Shown here piece by piece: positions 47,253-58,092 of a stretch of DNA of 64,000 nucleotides; position 1 is the first letter of the stretch, and the number at the start of each line of letters is the position of its first letter. Source of the stretch: Cryptomeria japonica. Lineage: Eukaryota > Streptophyta > Pinopsida > Cupressales > Cupressaceae. The notes under the pieces were generated by a model. That model saw nothing but the letters and a program-made list of their open reading frames with translations, was not told the DNA's origin and ran no database searches. Position numbers and translations under genes: made by a program. Location of the stretch: the NCBI RefSeq assembly GCF_030272615.1, contig NC_081405.1, positions 21,122,047-21,186,046 on the forward strand, in the 5' to 3' direction.

Positions 47253-50069
47253 CTAAGGCAAGGATTTATGCAAAGGATTGGACCAGAGGGATCGAAGGAT
47301 GGAAAATATGCATTGGATAATGGATAGGGTATTGGAAGAATTGTGCTTGAGTGGATGGAAATGTAGGCAAGATCGACATTGGCACACACCTTGAGGGGTG
47401 ATGGACTGATGGACTGATGGAGGAAAGACATATTTTGGATATTGAGATTTGGATGGAGGAATAGCTTGGGATTTTGGGACATAAGGGCCCAAAATGGATG
47501 AAGAAGGTGATGGAGGAACAAATTTGAGATTGTTGGATGGAGGAAGAGAAATTTTGGATGCCAAGTTGGATGTTTCTTTAGGCTTTTGTGCTTCAAGGAG
47601 CTTCTTAGGGATCCACATGGTTTTTGATTTTTCATGCTTTTGTGGTTCCTTGGAGTGCATTGCTCGCACAAGGGATTTGGGAACCCATATATATTTTGAC
47701 TTTGCTTTATTTTTCTCAGTGGGCCTCGATGGCCTTTTGGATATTTCTTTTTCTTTATAGATCATATTTTTCTTTGTTCTGACATGTCGATTATATTGGA
47801 CATGTTGATCCTTGAATACATGTGGATTGCTAGACTTATGACTTTTATACTTGGCATCCAAATTGCTTGGAGGGGGAAAGGAATGCATGGATGGATGGGA
47901 ATGATATGGAGGCATATGGGATGGATGGAAGGTTCTCCAAGATGTGTTCCTTTGCTGATGTTGCATAGGAGATGGACGGATATAGGGACCTAGAATGGAT
48001 GGAAGTGATGACGGGGAAGGTGGACATTTGGATTTTGACTTTGAAGGGATACCAACGTCTTGAGAAATTTCACTGAGGCCATGACCCTTAATATTTTCTT
48101 CGATATGGAGGGGTTCTTGCTTATGGAGATCTACTCCTTTTCCTTTATGAATATCTTGACTTGTAGGATACTCTTTTCTTTGGGAAGAAGACGCGAGTCC
48201 ATTATGAGGTGGATATGATATGAGAGAAATAATGAGATCTTGAAGTGGATCGGATTGCACCAAAGTGGAAGAACCCATTATGCATGTCGAGGGTTCATGA
48301 ACATCTTGCACTGACCCATTAGAATCATGAGGGGAATTAGGATCATGAGGAGGAATAGGATTGTGTAGTGGACATGGTTCAATGATAGGCTCTTCAAGAG
48401 ATGGAATGGGAGAAATAATGGGATCATCAAAAGAAATGAGACCTTGGAGTGGATATGGAGCATTAGGACAAGGAGATGGAGGAACAAAAGGATCTTGTGG
48501 AGGATTTAAGGGAATAATTTGATCTTGACAAGGAGGAAGATCATTGGAATCCTCTTTAAAGGTGCTTTGCTCTTGACTTTCAATGGGATCATCGGAAAGG
48601 ATGGAAAGGATATCTTGATCTTTCTTAGGAAGTGGAATGTCAATGGGATTTGAAAGGACATTGTTTTCATGAAATGGAAGGGGATCGTTTGGGATTGGAT
48701 GAACTGGGATATCTTGATCTTGCTCAGGGAATGGAGTGTCAATAGGACTTTGGATAGGATGGACAAGAATAGGGGAATCATCGTGAGTGTCTGGGAACAT
48801 GGGGTCCTGGTCAACAATTGGATGGGATGATAAGGTTTCAGGATCTTGATCTTGATCTGTTTTAAGACACATTTCTTCATGCTCTAAATTATCCTCTTGA
48901 CATGGGATTGGACTTTGGATATGCATGAAGGATTCTAACAAGGAATCAATGTTTTGGCATGAAGGAAATGAACTTTGAACATTTGTGATGGATTCTGGCA
49001 AGGAATCAATGCATGAACATGAGGAAGAGGGACTTCGAATGGGGTCCTCTAAAATAGGTAATGGGAATAAAGTGCATGGTGGCATTGGGTCGTGTATTTC
49101 TGAAACATGACAAGGATGTGCATCATGAATTGGATTATCATGGCAATCAATTATGGATAGCCCTTGGGTAATTTCATCCTTGGGTGTATTGTTTGATGAG
49201 GACAATATGAATGGTTCTTGTGAAACTTCTAGAGGTGTAGGGATAGATGCCACTGGAGAGTCAATTTGCTTGTGGGGAGATGAGGCATTGCTAGACATAA
49301 TTGTATTATCTTGATCTTCCTCAAAGAACTCACTTGGTAGTTTCCTTAAGAGCATTGCAATAAAGCCACCTTTCTTTCGAGGTTTTGACATAGTTGTATC
49401 TGGAATTTGAACTTGTTTGGCAAGGAGTTGGTTCTGATCTAATGTCATGTTTTGATATAGGACTCGGTTTAATTGTTCTGACATGTTTGAAACTTGGGTT
49501 GGTGTGTGCTGCAACCTTTGTTTTTGAATGTTTGGTTGTGGTTGTTGACATTGATATTCCACCATTGGTTGAACCATTTGTTGACATTGTATAGTTGGTT
49601 GGACATATTGTTGAAATTGGACCATTGGTTGTATTGGTTGAAAATCTGATTGATAGTAAACACCTTCTTGTTCTTGTTGTGGAGGCACATAATGTTGAAA
49701 TTGATGTTGTCTCTTTTCTTGAAATTGTTTCATCATCTCTATTTGGGAGAGGAGAGCTGGTATGTCTGATCGTTCAATAAGAGACCTTACATCAATTGGC
49801 TCAATATTTGGATTTCGACCTGGAAGTTTTCGAAACATTTTGGACATTTGTGATCTATTCTTCGCAATGTTTTTCACTCTTTGTTCCAAAATCTCATTTT
49901 CTTGAGCTAGTTTCTCCTCTAGTTTTTGTATTTGGAGACTTGTTTCATCATAAAAAGTTTGATCAATATTGCCTTGTTGTTGGGTTGGATAGAATTGTGA
50001 TTGCATTATCGGTTGATATGTCAAACTTTGTTGCATCATTGGTGCTTGGAACCTTGTTTCAATAGACAT
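47253..50069 (-). CDS. TE-D 938-residue protein of unknown function (Gln-rich, coiled coil, Pro/Asp-rich)
   Basis: This is the longest intact frame in the window. The start is taken as the ATG at 50,069; an in-frame TGA lies upstream at 50,105. About residues 1-40 are Gln-rich. Residues ~45-70 (LQIQKLEEKLAQENEILEQR) look like a coiled coil. Residues ~130-200 are PMVQ/QQ repeats. MSKPRKKGGFIAMLLRKLPS near 230 is basic. The middle (about 300-600) is Pro/Asp/Ser/His-rich with recurring DPI, QDQDI and HPI. The C-terminal third has paired motifs: SILGPYIRPSP and SILGPYVPKSQ; YIWVPKSLVRAM and MWIPKKLLEAQ. There is no zinc knuckle, DSG/DTG protease or RT motif. By position it replaces gag-pol of TE-B and TE-C. 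A structural, gag-like role is a guess. Confidence 0.7.
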   Translation of the reverse strand: MSIETRFQAPMMQQSLTYQPIMQSQFYPTQQQGNIDQTFYDETSLQIQKLEEKLAQENEILEQRVKNIAKNRSQMSKMFRKLPGRNPNIEPIDVRSLIERSDIPALLSQIEMMKQFQEKRQHQFQHYVPPQQEQEGVYYQSDFQPIQPMVQFQQYVQPTIQCQQMVQPMVEYQCQQPQPNIQKQRLQHTPTQVSNMSEQLNRVLYQNMTLDQNQLLAKQVQIPDTTMSKPRKKGGFIAMLLRKLPSEFFEEDQDNTIMSSNASSPHKQIDSPVASIPTPLEVSQEPFILSSSNNTPKDEITQGLSIIDCHDNPIHDAHPCHVSEIHDPMPPCTLFPLPILEDPIRSPSSSCSCIDSLPESITNVQSSFPSCQNIDSLLESFMHIQSPIPCQEDNLEHEEMCLKTDQDQDPETLSSHPIVDQDPMFPDTHDDSPILVHPIQSPIDTPFPEQDQDIPVHPIPNDPLPFHENNVLSNPIDIPLPKKDQDILSILSDDPIESQEQSTFKEDSNDLPPCQDQIIPLNPPQDPFVPPSPCPNAPYPLQGLISFDDPIISPIPSLEEPIIEPCPLHNPIPPHDPNSPHDSNGSVQDVHEPSTCIMGSSTLVQSDPLQDLIISLISYPPHNGLASSSQRKEYPTSQDIHKGKGVDLHKQEPLHIEENIKGHGLSEISQDVGIPSKSKSKCPPSPSSLPSILGPYIRPSPMQHQQRNTSWRTFHPSHMPPYHSHPSMHSFPPPSNLDAKYKSHKSSNPHVFKDQHVQYNRHVRTKKNMIYKEKEISKRPSRPTEKNKAKSKYIWVPKSLVRAMHSKEPQKHEKSKTMWIPKKLLEAQKPKETSNLASKISLPPSNNLKFVPPSPSSSILGPYVPKSQAIPPSKSQYPKYVFPPSVHQSITPQGVCQCRSCLHFHPLKHNSSNTLSIIQCIFSILRSLWSNPLHKSLP

Positions 50070-51900
50070 GTCACTATGCAAATGCAATATTTTTGGAATT
50101 TTTCAAGGATAATGTATGATATGCAACTAAATGCAAACTAAATAAATGAAGATGCAATCTATGGCAAGAATGCAACCTATGTTTTTGGTTGTTTTTCAAG
50201 ATTTTGACAAACTTTTTTGGAATGCAAATCTAAAAAAGAGACCCTTAGGAAATTGAAATGATGTCTAGACCTCAAAGGACAAAAGGACCAAGTGACAAAA
50301 GGACAAAATGACAAAGTCTCCCCTATATGCTTGGATACTAAGCTAGGTTTGACCAAATGATATTGATGACAAAAAGACAAAAGTTTGATAAGGTCTAGAC
50401 TTCTTAACAATGACTTAGGGTTTATCAAAGATTTGGATTACTCAAGTATGACAAAACCTAGTTTTTGAGACTATATGCAAAGGGACAATTACTATGCAAA
50501 TGACCTTAATATGATATGATAATAACCTAAACTTAATGAAGAGACTTAGGGTATGCAAAGTATGACAATGGTATGACTTTAATGCAGGAGGACATATGCA
50601 AATGGATGACCCTTATTGATATGCAAAGGAGTATGCCCTAGGTGAAACCTAACCTTGGTAGTTGACAATGAACTTTGCAAAATGCAACCTAGGATGAACC
50701 TAAATCTAAGTGACATGAATGTTGAGACAAGATTTTGAACAATGTTTGATAACCATGTTTGAAGGTGTTTTTGAACTTTGTTGAATGAAATGTTCTTATG
50801 TTTAACCTTGTTTTGAATCAATTTGCCTTGTTCTTGAAATGAGATGCAATTCAACTTTTGACAAGCAAAGAAGACAAGATATTTCAACTTAGACTCAAGA
50901 CAATCATGCTCACTCACACATTTCTTATGGTAGGCAAGGACATTAGGTACTTGAGAGGTAGACTCATTATGGGATTCAAGGAGAATACATAGATGCTTGA
51001 CCCCACGGGCTCCCCTCCACGACACTCACTTCTCAGGGCAGCCAAGCATCAGTCCCCATGGAAATCTCCCCATGGTGAACTTAGTATCTCTTCCAAGTAT
51101 CGGAACTTGTCCTTCTCAAGCAACTAGAAGGGTTTTTGGCCTCTAAAAACAAGGTGTTTAGTAAGGATTTCTGTTAAGCGTTACTCCTTGATGTCACGCA
51201 AGCGTGATTGAGACATTAAGCCCATCAAGATACCAAACAAATGTAGTCATGCAAGCATGATTTAGATCATGAGGTCCTACTTAGATGTTGATATGAGAAA
51301 GAATTCAAGGGTCATCACTTCCCAAGTAACTGCAATTCCCACGTAACCCTTCCTTCAAAGCTTTCACTCATCAGGTATTTTTTTATAGTGAGTTAGAATG
51401 CCAAGGTATTCTAGCCATACTCACTTTGGGTCGTTCCCTTCTCATGATTATCACTTGCTTACAAAAGCAAATGGTCGGGAAGGCAGGCCCTCTAAAGGTG
51501 ACACACAATAAAAAACATGAGCATGGTATCGAAGATCTGGATTTCTGATCACCCTAAGAAGGATGAGAGCATACTCTCCTACTCCAATGTCAAAATCAAC
51601 AATAAAATCAAGCATAGATTCATTCCATCCTATTTAGAAATCACTAGGTGCCTAAAACATTAATGACAAACACCAAGCTTAGTTGTTTCTCCAAGGCAAC
51701 CTGCAAAACCCAAGTTAGAAGTTTGAGGTGTTTATTCTTTGACTATCGATTCTACATAACACATGTTAGTAGTTTGATTTGTTGTCTTTTCCATGCGTAT
51801 GCCAAGATGCTGCACAAATAATTAGTACCAGAAACCAAAACACAGAAAACATAATGCAAAATCAAGACAATTTTCAAGTAAAACCCTGCACTTTTACCTC
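50070..51900 (-). other. TE-D leader, no gene seen
   Basis: About 1.8 kb between the TE-D ORF and the repeat array by the primer site. It is rich in ATGCAAA and GACAAAAGGAC words. No domain-bearing frame is seen. Confidence 0.5.
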
Positions 51901-51904
51901 TATT

Positions 51905-52010
51905 TTGAACTTTACATAGGCACAGAAGTCATGACACAGGTGAAAAATGTCATGACACAAGCACAAAATACTCAACACAGGCACAGGTTGTCTTACACAG
52001 GCGCAGAAGT
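51905..52010. repeat. TE-D short-repeat array near the primer site, core ACACAGGCACAGG
   Basis: Five units: ATAGGCACAG, ACACAGGTGA, ACACAAGCACA, ACACAGGCACAGG and ACACAGGCGCAG, spaced about 20-25 bp. The word also occurs at 42,845-42,970 at the other end of the internal region. Confidence 0.7.
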
Positions 52011-52110
52011 GTTCAGAAAGCCCTGCACTGCCTTGTTTTTGGGTTTTTTGGCCTGCAAATCAACTCAAAAGCACTCAAAGACACAGTAAAGGGGTTAGAT
52101 GGTTAGTGTT

Positions 52111-52126
52111 CATGTCGGGTTCACCA
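52111..52126 (-). promoter_or_regulatory. TE-D primer-binding site
   Basis: The minus strand reads TGGTGAACCCGACATG, five bases after the 5' LTR. It differs by two bases from the TE-A site. It fixes the orientation of TE-D; the tRNA was not assigned. Confidence 0.8.
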
Positions 52127-52131
52127 ATTAA

Positions 52132-53395
52132 TGTAGGTTAGGAAATAGGAAATCATCACAAACAAGATAAACATACTAATCATTAGCTCAATCATGAAAG
52201 CTTAAATGTAATGATCTATCCTAAACAACACTCAATAGAGACATGAAATAAAAACATTCAAAACTAGAAATTAAGCAAACCAAAGGTATGATTTGAATGC
52301 TCCTTCATGCAGCTCCATTGTCCTTCTTTCTTCTCCAAATAGTTTTGTTGTGGATCTCACCTACTAGTGCATGATCATGATATGAAAGCAAGTAAATAAG
52401 ATATTGCTCAAGAATACTCGAAGTGTGATTAACTAGAAATTCGATAATCTGATTAGGGGATTTGATTGAAGAAATTCGTCCAATTTATAGATAAATTGGG
52501 GAGATGGATCAAATTAGCATGATTCAATTCAAATAGAAATTGCAAATCAAAAATGTCAAATATGACAATTTATGACAAATTATGCACTTTCTATGCAAAA
52601 TTTGATTGATTGATAATTCATGACAATTTATGACAAATTTCTATGTCAAAAATTGATTGATTGTCAATTATGACAAATTATGACAAATTTTTATGTCATT
52701 CCCATGAAATTAGGAGAAAAATAGGAGAGAAATGAAATTAGGAATTTAGAAAATAGAAAATTAGAAAATTGATGAAAATTAGGAAATAGGTAAATTAATT
52801 AATAATTTGTCATTTATTAATTAATTCACAAAAAGAGGAATAATTAGCCAATTAAATGAACATTTAATTGCGATGAGAAGACTTAGGATAAATAAATAAT
52901 TTATTAATCCTAGAGAGAGAAATGACAAACAAGGTTAAATGATTAAATCATGAAACCCTAGAAGATGAATTAGAAATGCAAAGACGACAATTAGGTCTTG
53001 ACAAAGGATAATTGATATCGATTTGATCATGATTTTGAATTAATAAATGATTTGATTGATAAATGCGCCGAGGAACAATGACAAATTGATCCAAATTGAC
53101 ATGATTGAAGAGGACAAGGATTGATGACAAATCGATCGTAAAACGATGAGATTGACAAGTTGATAAGAGATTGACAAGATCGACCAAAATCATGATTAAA
53201 GATTGTTATCGACAAGACCAAATTCGAAAGCGAGACAAATGAAGAATGCAGAAGAAAGACTCGATGCTCACAAATGATAAAGACCAAGTGTGTAACATAG
53301 GAGAAATGTTAATGCAATGCAAAAACCTAAAATGAGGCAATGCGCAAATGTTAAAGTATGATCCCGCAAGCGTTGACCATTTTTAGGTGTCTACA
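52132..53395 (-). repeat. TE-D 5' LTR (1,264 bp)
   Basis: Same ends as the 3' LTR and followed on its inner side by the primer site. About 16 differences from the 3' LTR, most of them C/T or G/A, including a small cluster near 53,314-53,320. Confidence 0.95.
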
Positions 53396-53400
53396 AAAGG
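53396..53400. repeat. right target duplication of TE-D (AAAGG)
   Basis: AAAGG follows the LTR end CTACA and copies 41,048-41,052. Confidence 0.95.
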
Positions 53401-54958
53401 TTTACCTTTAAAGGTTGAGGAAGACATTTTACCCAATTGACATTCTCTACACAAGGTATTATCCGGTTTTCTTAGCACCGACAACTCTCTAACTGCCTTG
53501 ATCTTACTGGCCTTCACAATGTTATCAAAGTTTACATGACAGAGTCTCCTATGCCATATCTAGCTATCATCAAATTTAGCCATAAGACATGTACTTATAT
53601 TTGCATTCAGCTGAAGTAGGTTACCTTTGGTCTGCATATTGGTGGCCACCAATTCACCATTCTTTCCTTTGATTCTGCATACTCCATTCTTGAATTCCAG
53701 AGTGAGACCATTGTCATTCAGTTGGGCAACACTCAGAAGGTTGTGTCTGAGACCATCAACCCAATACACATTGTCAGTACTACTCTTTCCATTCAGAGAG
53801 ATGGACTCTCTGCCTTTAACCATGCATGGTGCATCATTACCAAAGCGAACCACACCACCATCATACTCTTCCAAGGATAGAAACTTGCTCCAGTCACCAA
53901 TCATATGGTGAGAACAACCATTGTCAATAATCCACGCATTGGAATTATCAAACTGGGAGAGAAGAGCCTTCTTGTCTGACACATCTTCCTTGACAACAAC
54001 AAACACAATATCTTTATTTTCTTCATCTTCTGATTCCTCATCTATGACACCTTCATCAACTACCACAAAATAGTTTCTCCGGTTTCCTCCTTTGAATTTC
54101 TTGAACCTTTCCGATTTGTCCTTGTTGTCTCCATTAGGATAGTTTACAACAATATGTCCTATTCGGTTACAAGAAAAGCATTTCAAAGGGAGCTTACCTC
54201 TGTATTTGCCGGTTCCTTTAGGAAGTTTCCTGGCAAGATGAGCTTCAAATGCCATTAGAATCTCCTCATCATCCATTTATCTGCTCTGTCTTGGTTCACC
54301 ACTAGTGCTAGCTTCTTTTCCTTTTCTGGATGGTACAACAGAAGCTTTAAAAGCTGATTCAGTCTTTTGAACATTGCCATCAAAACTGTTTGGCTCATAG
54401 GATGTCAACTTTGCAATGATGGAGTCTAGGGATACCTTAGTCTTATCTATTGATCTCAACTCTTGTATAGCAGCAACCCTTATTGCATAGACCAGTAATA
54501 AGGATCTCAAGACTTTTCTCACCACAGTGGAATCTTCTATTTTACCACCTGCACTCTTGATATCTCCAACAACGATTTTGATTCTTATTCCATCCTGTTG
54601 AATGGTCTCACCTTCAACCATCCGCATGTCTTCAAACTTCCCTCTAAGGCTTTCTTCCTTAGCTTGTTTTACATGCTCATCACTGCCATAGATATTTTCA
54701 AGAGTATCCCATACCTCTTTTGGATTTACCTTATCTTGGACATCAATAAACTCAACTACTAATTAGGGCTTCCATGACTTGCCCATTCTCCTACATCTCT
54801 CTCTTTTGGTCATCGGTGAGAGTACCGGTAGGGGCAACATAGGAATTCTCAACATAGCACCAGTGTTGAGCACCCATGCTTCTGATGTATACCTTCATTC
54901 TGTCTTTCCATATATTGAAATTTTCTCTGTTGAACTTTGGACCTTCCCTCTTCATCAT
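53401..54958 (-). pseudogene. TE-E copia gag, zinc knuckle, protease and start of integrase
   Basis: Gag starts at the ATG at 54,958 (GPKFNRENFNIWKDRMKVYI), with a stop and a frameshift near 54,760-54,790. It continues with EVWDTLENIYGSDEHVKQAK. The zinc knuckle CFSCNRIGHIVVNY has Tyr where the last Cys belongs. The protease active site is WIIDNGCSHHMIGDWSKF, with DNG for the usual DSG. The pre-integrase part HRRLCHVNFDNI and CRECQLGKMS ends at KGKPF, exactly where TE-D begins; integrase continues below 41,048 in the same frame. Stops lie at 54,277 and 53,560. Confidence 0.88.
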
Positions 54959-55010
54959 TAGACTGAGATCTTTACCTGAAGCGGTTAAGCTTACAACATA
55001 GAGGACCTGG

Positions 55011-55027
55011 AGGTTGTTTTGATACCA
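55011..55027 (-). promoter_or_regulatory. TE-E primer-binding site
   Basis: The minus strand reads TGGTATCAAAACAACC, two bases after the LTR. TGGTATCA is the start of the site complementary to plant initiator-Met tRNA, usual for copia. Confidence 0.85.
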
Positions 55028-55029
55028 AT

Positions 55030-56488
55030 TGATAACTCAATGATGAACAGATAGTACCAAACTGGTACTGAGAGGGGGGGGGTGAATCAGTATAGACAAA
55101 AACACAATCCAAAACTGGTTTGTCAGTAGACACTGTGCTTAGGCATACAAACAGTAACACCAGTCTTGAACAGAGTACAACCGGCAAAACCCAGAATAAC
55201 TGAGACAAGCATAAACTGGTTGACACTTATCTTTTCATACAATCTAATACTTCATTCCATTTCACCCTAGTGCATGAGCATGTAATCTATCATCAAAGAT
55301 ATATATAAACAGCTATATCAACATGATTCACCGCTTGACAGAAAACAAAATAGCATCACATGAAAAAGACATCACATATGACACACATATTTTTCACATG
55401 GAAACCCAACTGGAAAAAACCACGGTGGGGATGAATACCCACAAGCTATTTTTGAACTCTTTAGAAGTCCACTTTGTTAGGAGCCTTGTCCGGTTAAAGT
55501 GATACAACAGGTTCTGTTAGGAACCGATCCTGTTAGAGATCACCCGGTTAAGGGATGGCTAGAATACCTGGTTAAGGGTTAAACCTTGTTAGAGGATTTC
55601 AAGAACTCAATGGTTTTTTGTCACCTTGTTAAAGGATTTACAGAAAGCCGGTTAAAGCTACTCTTTTAAGGGATTTACCAACTGTTGAAGTGGTTAGAGA
55701 TCAATAGGTATTACAATGATCTGGCAACAACACTCAATGCCAATGGAGATCCACTTTATCTCCTCTTTACCTTCTACACTTACACTCTACAGGTATCACT
55801 TCTCTCTTCTAGTCTGGCAAGAATCACGTATCTCTTCACTTGGATACACACATACAACTTTTGCCAACAATCTCAGAAAGAAACACAACATCAACCTTAT
55901 AGGAAATAGATAGGTTGGTAGCATAAACCCTAAGCCCTAAACCTATTAGGTTAAGGAATTAAAATGGTTCAATCCTGACCATTGAGCATATTGCATTAAA
56001 TGCAACAATCTTGATCAATCTTGATCCAATCTCAAGACATTCTCCATCATTCGTTTTCCACCGATTTCATGGCGGCTGATAACCCATCACGCGTTATCAC
56101 TGTTTACAGGCTTCACACATTCCCAAAGTAGATGGGAACAATCTCCTTCATGCAAGATCATTCATGCGTACAAGGCTGACATGGCAACATGATCTATTCT
56201 TCGTTACAATGCTAACTCATCACACAAAGTCACCGGTTGAGCCACATAGGCTTGAAGCACTTAAACCAGAAACCCTAAAGTTGAGACTACCAACCGATAG
56301 TCATACAAAGCTTCCATGTACTGGTTCCCATAACCTGATGCCAGTTCACCTTAAACAAACACACCACTTCACTTTGGCACAAATGCCAGTTCACAGTGTT
56401 ATACCGGTTATCTTGTCTTTAGCATATTGACATCAATGACAACATACAATGTCATTATGTCCTCATATCGGTTCACATAATGCCAACA
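55030..56488 (-). repeat. TE-E 5' LTR (1,459 bp)
   Basis: It pairs with 36,845-38,318. The many substitutions and small indels between the two are far more than between the TE-D LTRs, so TE-E is older than TE-D. Confidence 0.9.
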
Positions 56489-57262
56489 ACTCTCGCATCT
56501 GTAAAATGGGAAGATCCTCCTACACATGCACACATCAACATCATCATCAGTTGTTTTGTTTCAAACTTTCTTAAGTTTAAATCTAAACTATCAACAGATA
56601 CTTTGATCAAGTATCTTCTGGTCTCAACAGGTAATCATTCATGGTAAACCTAGACTACAACAAGCATTTATCATAATGACCTAGTCTCAACGGGGCTGCT
56701 ATGATTCTAAATAACTTATCCATCCATCCACCCAACACAGGCATCCGAAGATCATTTTCCTAACACTAGGGCATCTATTTTTTGAACAATAACGCTATTC
56801 TATTGACAATTGCGCTAAAACCACTACACAATAGCGCTAAAACAACAAAATCGCTAAATGACTTACACAAACGTGCCATTACATGATGATAGTGCTACAA
56901 CATTGACTCACTTGTGCTAACAATACATTAGCACTAATACTACTACACGACTGTGCTACAACAACCGATAGCGCTAAAACCACTAGATAATAGCGCTATA
57001 GCAGCACACAATTGCTATTCTAGGTGACAAGAGCGCTAAAACACAATTTTAGTGCTATTGTCTTGCTTTGACTTGGACGCTTGCAAAAGCATATAAAAAT
57101 GCATGAATTTTTTTTTTTTAATTTGTATACCGTTGGTCCATAGTCATCTGGCCGTTGGAATCGACGGATCCATTCTAGCCGATGATCTACTATAGGTACT
57201 GGCATGTTGACTGGTACTCACTCTTTCACTAGAAGTCACTATCAGAGCTCTGAATTGCTGCA
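56489..57262 (+). other. TE-C internal region after TE-E: start of antisense PMD and its upstream region
   Basis: The first bases hold the PMD start on the minus strand (ATG at 56,510-56,508). The stretch to 56,770 has no other frame of note; the repeat array at 56,775-57,065 is listed separately. The solo LTR duplication begins at 57,263. Confidence 0.5.
56775..57065. repeat. degenerate array, core ATAGCGCTAAAAC, at the 3' end of TE-C
   Basis: About 12 units, including ATAGCGCTAAAACAAC, ATAGTGCTACAAC, GATAGCGCTAAAACCACTA and AGAGCGCTAAAAC, spaced about 20-25 bp. The core is the reverse complement of the unit at 24,541-24,850 in the same element. Confidence 0.75.
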
Positions 57263-57267
57263 GAGAT
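57263..57267. repeat. left target duplication of solo LTR (GAGAT)
   Basis: GAGAT precedes TGTAGACACC and recurs at 58,088-58,092. Confidence 0.9.
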
Positions 57268-58087
57268 TGTAGACACCTAAAATTGTCCAGTCTAATTAAA
57301 TAAATATTTTATTTATTTAATTATCTAAGCCTAATTCTTCTATTAATTAAATAAATCTTTATTTATTTAATTAATTCATTTATCCTCTTCTAGCCTTATT
57401 TCTCATTTAAGTAAATACATTTATTTATTTAAATTATCCTCTTCCTAAATTAAATAAATATTTAATTTATTTAATTATCCCATTTCTTCTATTAATTAAA
57501 TAAATCTTTATTTATTTAATTAATTCATTAGCCTTTTCTACACATGACACATGTCACTCATCTCTTAATTCATACACTACCTACCTCTTTCATTATTTTA
57601 CTATTTCTTATACCTACCCTCTAATCCTAGCCGACCTCCTTTTTACACCTCTCAATCTTATCCCTCCATTTCTTATTGTGTCTTCTATTTAAGGAGATGC
57701 TTCCTTCATTATCAAACCCTAATCATTCTATGCATTCTAATCATCGATTCTAATCAAGCATTCTAATGACCTAATCGACAATTTGGAGGACTTGACTACA
57801 CTACGATCCTACTTGCAACCACATTCCGTTCTTTGTTGAGCTCTTGTGCATATAAAATTTGAGAGCAAATATATCAAGCAAGATCAATGGAGATAGGAAG
57901 AATGGAGATCAAAACCCTATTGGACATGTGATGGTATAATCTTTGTGATTTCATGTGATTTGCATTGTCTTAGGTAATCTTCATATGTTATGGTGGATCT
58001 TTGTTGATTGTTAGGCTAGGGTTTGGTGGTTGAATTCATTTAGCCTTTCAATATTGTTATTATTGTTATCCATTTTCACCATATACA
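57268..58087 (+). repeat. solo LTR of the TE-B family (820 bp)
   Basis: It starts TGTAGACACCTAA and ends CCATATACA, and matches the TE-B LTR (10,551-11,332) in opposite orientation over its whole length. There is no internal sequence on either side and a perfect GAGAT duplication, so it is a solo LTR left by recombination between two LTRs. The TATA position reads TATTTAAG here. Confidence 0.9.
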
Positions 58088-58092
58088 GAGAT
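58088..58092. repeat. right target duplication of solo LTR (GAGAT)
   Basis: GAGAT directly follows the LTR end ATATACA. Confidence 0.9.

Larger units (their letters stand above)
41053..53395 (-). mobile_element. TE-D: young non-autonomous LTR element with a 938-codon ORF and antisense PMD
   Basis: The element is 12,343 bp and bounded by AAAGG. The two 1,264-bp LTRs have equal length and about 16 differences by eye, mostly transitions. Minus orientation: 5' LTR 53,395-52,132; primer site TGGTGAACCCGACATG; short-repeat array; leader; ORF 50,069-47,253; noncoding tail; PMD pseudogene on the other strand (43,192-44,948); short-repeat array; polypurine tract; 3' LTR 42,316-41,053. No retropepsin, RT or integrase is present. 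The polypurine tract is identical to that of TE-B and the tail motif matches TE-B and TE-C, so it is probably a derivative that uses their enzymes. It interrupts the copia TE-E between PF and TANN before the integrase. Confidence 0.92.
36845..56488 (-). mobile_element. TE-E: Ty1/copia element inserted in the PMD of TE-C, carrying nested TE-D
   Basis: Minus orientation: 5' LTR 56,488-55,030; primer site TGGTATCA (initiator-Met type); gag from 54,958; protease; integrase; RT; RNase H ending at 38,524; polypurine tract; 3' LTR 38,318-36,845. Order protease, integrase, RT, RNase H defines copia. The flanks are GCTCC (36,840-36,844) and ACTCT (56,489-56,493): three of five bases match and both differences are transitions, consistent with an old duplication. 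TE-D sits between 41,048 and 53,400. Confidence 0.9.
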
